From Elysia marginata (taxonomy: Eukaryota; Mollusca; Gastropoda; Plakobranchidae): a stretch of DNA of 33,075 nucleotides. The DNA lies in contig BMAT01012322.1 in the NCBI GenBank assembly GCA_019649035.1, forward strand, positions 441,992 through 475,066, written 5' to 3'. The position numbers were made by a program, and so were the translations under genes. This document shows, one piece after another, positions 32,101-33,075 of the stretch. Position 1 is the first letter of the stretch; every line of letters begins with the position of its first letter. The notes under the pieces are model-generated. The model was not told the origin of the DNA and searched no databases. It saw nothing but the letters and a program-made list of their open reading frames with translations.

Positions 32101-32936
32101 TTTCATTTGATATTTTTACTAATTCTCTACCACATAATTGTAAAAAGTAGTTTACAAGAAACATTTTGTGCAACAAAAGCGCCCACTCAACTCTATTTTA
32201 CATATTTGTAGTTCAAAATTTTGATGGAAAAGCAAGGTGTTTAACTCTCACTAACTGGTTTTAAATATATCGTCTATTGTTTAATAACAAAAAAAATAAA
32301 ACTCCTAGCTGTGTAAAAATTTTTGAATAGCCTTTTCCCTGTTGTCTTTGTTTTCATTTTACTCCACAAAAATGCAAAACTGTTGTACCTGATAGGTGAA
32401 TTTTACAATTTTCTGAATGCTTCGATTTTCACCCTTAGTAAGATGGTCAGAAAAGTTCATTGTTATAAATATCAAAACTGGAGAAAAAAAAATGTACAAA
32501 ACTTAGCTAGTATGGCAAGGTTCAACAATGAGAAAGGCTCTTACAATATTTCTTTAACTTGTGAAGGTGTCCAATAAGCAAAAATAATAGGTTGTAACAT
32601 AGTTTTATCAGTGTTTGGAATAACATGCTGTTTTTTTTCTTTTGTAAATCCAGAAAATATACAATTGGTTTGAATGTAAAGCAGTACTTACTACTTTGAA
32701 GAAAGTTTGTTTTAACTTTTTCAATTAATGTGTGCCTTGTTAACCAGCACGCCAGCCTGACAGTCGAGGAAGCACCCCTCTTCAGGACAATGATTTTATT
32801 TCATCGTCCACCAATGACCCAGCTGTGACAAGCACTGTAGGTGGACTACGACCACTAGAGGGCAGGCTCGGTGATTCAACTCGCACCCCTGGGACTGGAG
32901 TTGGTGGAACCAGGGCTCGTTGTCAAAACTTTGAAG
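20123..32936 (+). CDS. RBM26: RBM26/RBM27-type RNA-binding protein, 5' part (runs off the window)
   Basis: Coding exons: 20123-20181, 24400-24518, 25151-25323, 28125-28597, 30704-31017, 32748-32936. Joined, they give 442 whole codons plus the start of codon 443, without stops. Residues 1-80 match the N-terminal PWI-like fold of RBM26/27 (LSPICDAEPGALAKYVCALV, KKDKSEQDLRDICVDQLDVF). A Lys/Ser/Asp-rich linker follows, then an RD/RE/RS-rich region (about 150-380). The last exon ends at ARCQNFE, with Cys438 matching the first Cys of the family's CCCH zinc finger. The missing 3' part should hold the rest of the finger and the RRMs. Vertebrate RBM26/27 and fly swm are nuclear proteins linked to polyadenylated RNA export and exosome targeting. 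The start at 20123 is the first in-frame ATG after a stop at 20066 and has A at -3. RBM26 and RBM27 cannot be told apart here; invertebrates usually have one such gene. Confidence 0.93.
20182..24399. other. RBM26-type intron 1 (4.2 kb)
   Basis: Non-coding. Apart from the foldback element at 23374-23818 it shows only short features: two or three degenerate AATTACAAGTACATAACAAA-like repeats at 21330-21440, and a small inverted repeat around CTCCCAT...ATGGGAG near 21440-21470. Confidence 0.6.
23374..23818. mobile_element. foldback/MITE-like element (445 bp)
   Basis: The ends are inverted: GAGACTGTGACAAAACGTCG on the left against GAGGCTGTGACAAAAGGTCG as the complement of the right end, with weaker similarity continuing about 40 bp inward. 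An internal hairpin at about 23560-23625 pairs TCTGTCTGTTGTGA with TCACAACTGACAGA, a motif also present near the left end (TCTGTCGGTTGTGA). There is no coding region. The flanks do not give an unambiguous target duplication, so the superfamily is unknown. Confidence 0.65.
24400..24518 (+). CDS. RBM26: RBM26-type exon 2: core of PWI-like domain
   Basis: Codes for residues 21-59 between split codons. It contains ALAKYVCALVKKDKSE and DQLDVFLQQ, the most conserved stretch of the family N terminus. The acceptor is TTTTTTACCAG; the donor is A|GTATGA. Confidence 0.94.
25151..25323 (+). CDS. RBM26: RBM26-type exon 3: end of PWI-like domain and linker
   Basis: Completes Asn60 and codes for residues 61-117. 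TRPFVNDLFEALKSKAYIPP closes the domain, followed by a Lys/Pro/Glu-rich linker ending KKKNSE. The acceptor is CTTTTTCAG; the donor is GAG|GTGAGA, phase 0. Confidence 0.93.
25609..25716. repeat. 43-bp minisatellite (about 2.5 units)
   Basis: Units start GTATACCGGTGAGTAGGG or GTGTACCGGTGAG(T/G)AGGG and run on to TATTTGACAC. Each unit contains a GGTGAGTA- or GGTGAGGA-like string resembling a splice donor. It lies inside the TTAA element. Confidence 0.85.
25720..25881 (-). mobile_element. short SINE-like insertion (162 bp) with 13-bp target duplication
   Basis: Flanked by identical GTAGGGTTCATAG at 25707-25719 and 25882-25894. On the minus strand it begins GTCTGGTCGGCCTGG and ends in a simple CAACCAACCAA tail, as expected for target-primed insertion. 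The insertion site is the right terminal repeat of the TTAA element. No A/B boxes are clear, so the 5' end may be truncated. Confidence 0.7.
26029..26203. mobile_element. MITE-like element, possibly pogo/Tigger-type
   Basis: The left end CAGTTGAACCCCTCTATTAA is partly matched by the inverse of the right end, AGTGGAACCCCTGTATAGGG. The internal stretch TTTAACCCCTGAACTGAGACC repeats the left end in direct orientation. CAGT(G/T)GAACCCC termini are common in pogo-like Tc1/mariner elements. A TA duplication is not clear. Confidence 0.45.
26251..26447. mobile_element. TTAA-type MITE-like element (197 bp)
   Basis: The left end CCCCTTCATTG is inverse to the right end CAGTGAAGGGG, and TTAA follows at 26448-26451. 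The left flank is TCTA, so the duplication is degraded there. Confidence 0.45.
27322..27816. mobile_element. possible TTAA-type MITE-like element (495 bp)
   Basis: TTAA at 27318-27321 precedes ACCCTTCACTGCT. The right end AACAGTCAAGTGG, inverse of CCACTTGACTGTT, is followed by TTAA at 27817-27820. The ends are similar but not identical. They resemble those of the element at 26251-26447. Confidence 0.35.
28125..28597 (+). CDS. RBM26: RBM26-type exon 4: RD/RE-rich region
   Basis: Codes for residues 118-274. A Ser/Thr-rich start is followed by dense Arg-Asp and Arg-Glu repeats (RDRDRRDSWRDERSRDAIRD and similar) and then RSRSFSPRRRD. Such charged dipeptide regions are disordered and found in SR-like splicing and RNA-export proteins. 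The acceptor is TGTCCTGACAG; the donor is GTGAGT, phase 2. Confidence 0.92.
29943..29985. repeat. perfect inverted repeat, 21-bp arms, 1-nt centre
   Basis: The left arm CTGTGTTATTGTATTGTTAGT (29943-29963, 21 bases, shown here only as its first part CTGTGTTATTGTATTG and end TTAGT) is exactly complementary to 29965-29985. A single G (29964) separates the arms. Complementarity stops abruptly at both ends. Confidence 0.95.
30280..30487. repeat. 40-bp minisatellite, five units
   Basis: The unit begins CAGTTCAGCTGACCAAAGTA, continues ATCACATACACTCCTACGCT, and is repeated five times. Two units read CAACTGGCC in place of CAGCTGACC. The fourth unit has a 6-base internal duplication (TCCTAG before TCCTAC). 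It lies in an intron of the RBM26-type gene. Confidence 0.93.
30704..31017 (+). CDS. RBM26: RBM26-type exon 5: RS-rich region
   Basis: Completes Phe275 and codes for residues 276-379. It starts DDRPNRRRFEERSRYSPDRR and continues with repeated RSRSP/RSP units, likely SR-kinase substrates. The acceptor is TTTGTCTTTTCAG; the donor is A|GTAAGT. Confidence 0.92.
31018..32747. other. RBM26-type intron 5
   Basis: AT-rich and non-coding. One CAACCCTTCACTGCAG string at about 31496 resembles the ends of the TTAA elements in intron 3, but no partner end was found. A TCTAGATCTAGA-type cluster lies near 31908. Confidence 0.55.
32748..32936 (+). CDS. RBM26: RBM26-type exon 6: linker and first CCCH cysteine
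   Basis: Completes Thr380 and codes for residues 381-442. It is a Ser/Thr/Gly-rich linker ending TRARCQNFE, where the CCCH finger of RBM26/27 begins. The acceptor is CCTTGTTAACCAG; the donor is GAAG|GTGTCT, weaker than the other donors. The next exon lies beyond the window. Confidence 0.85.
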
Positions 32937-33075
32937 GTGTCTTAACTGTCCCAATCATCATGTGATAACAGTATTGTCACTTTTTTCAAACTTTAAAAAA
33001 AGCCTTTTTAAGAAAGGCCTTGTATTATGAGCTGGCTTTGTGGTTGAGATAAAAACCTGTCAAGAGGGGTTCATG
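32937..33075. other. start of RBM26-type intron 6
   Basis: Follows the GTGTCT donor after exon 6. No further exon appears before the window ends. Confidence 0.6.

Overview
The window looks like invertebrate nuclear DNA, most likely from a mollusc and probably a gastropod. The reasons are an AT-rich, intron-rich layout with short GT-AG-bounded exons, a cytochrome P450 of the animal CYP3 clan, a metazoan RBM26-type gene, and a dense load of LINE, SINE, LTR, Harbinger-like and TTAA-type elements. Many TCTAGATC-type motifs also fit what I recall of gastropod genomes. The species assignment is inference; no search was run. Short runs of N (11228-11230 and 15494-15495) sit inside microsatellites and mark assembly uncertainty.

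Layout. 1-2490: a 172-bp tandem duplication, one unit of which is interrupted by three solo LTRs nested in one another, each with a perfect 5-bp target duplication. 3329-14840 (+): a complete nine-exon cytochrome P450 gene of 515 codons with every P450 signature intact. Its large intron 5 holds two decayed LINE fragments in convergent orientation. Its intron 6 holds AAT microsatellites and a tRNA-derived SINE. 14841-20122: intergenic, with a polyadenylation signal, a purine-strand tract of about 1.4 kb, a Harbinger-like transposon remnant with 25-bp perfect terminal inverted repeats, a possible promoter (CCAAT plus ETS-type sites), and a TCTAGATC-rich stretch. 20123 to the window end (+): the first six coding exons of an RBM26/RBM27-type RNA-binding protein (442 codons plus a split codon), covering the N-terminal PWI-like domain and the RD/RS-rich region. 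The window ends in the intron that follows the first residues of the CCCH zinc finger. Its introns carry a foldback element, several TTAA-flanked MITE-like elements (one with a SINE inserted in its terminal repeat), two minisatellites and a perfect 21-bp hairpin.

The two genes have no evident functional link. The P450 should be an ER-anchored monooxygenase. The RBM26-type protein is a nuclear RNA-processing factor related to vertebrate RBM26/27 and fly swm. No RNA genes, CRISPR arrays or bacterial-type operons were seen. The most informative non-genic structures are the nested insertions, because their empty target sites can be read from paralogous copies inside the same window.
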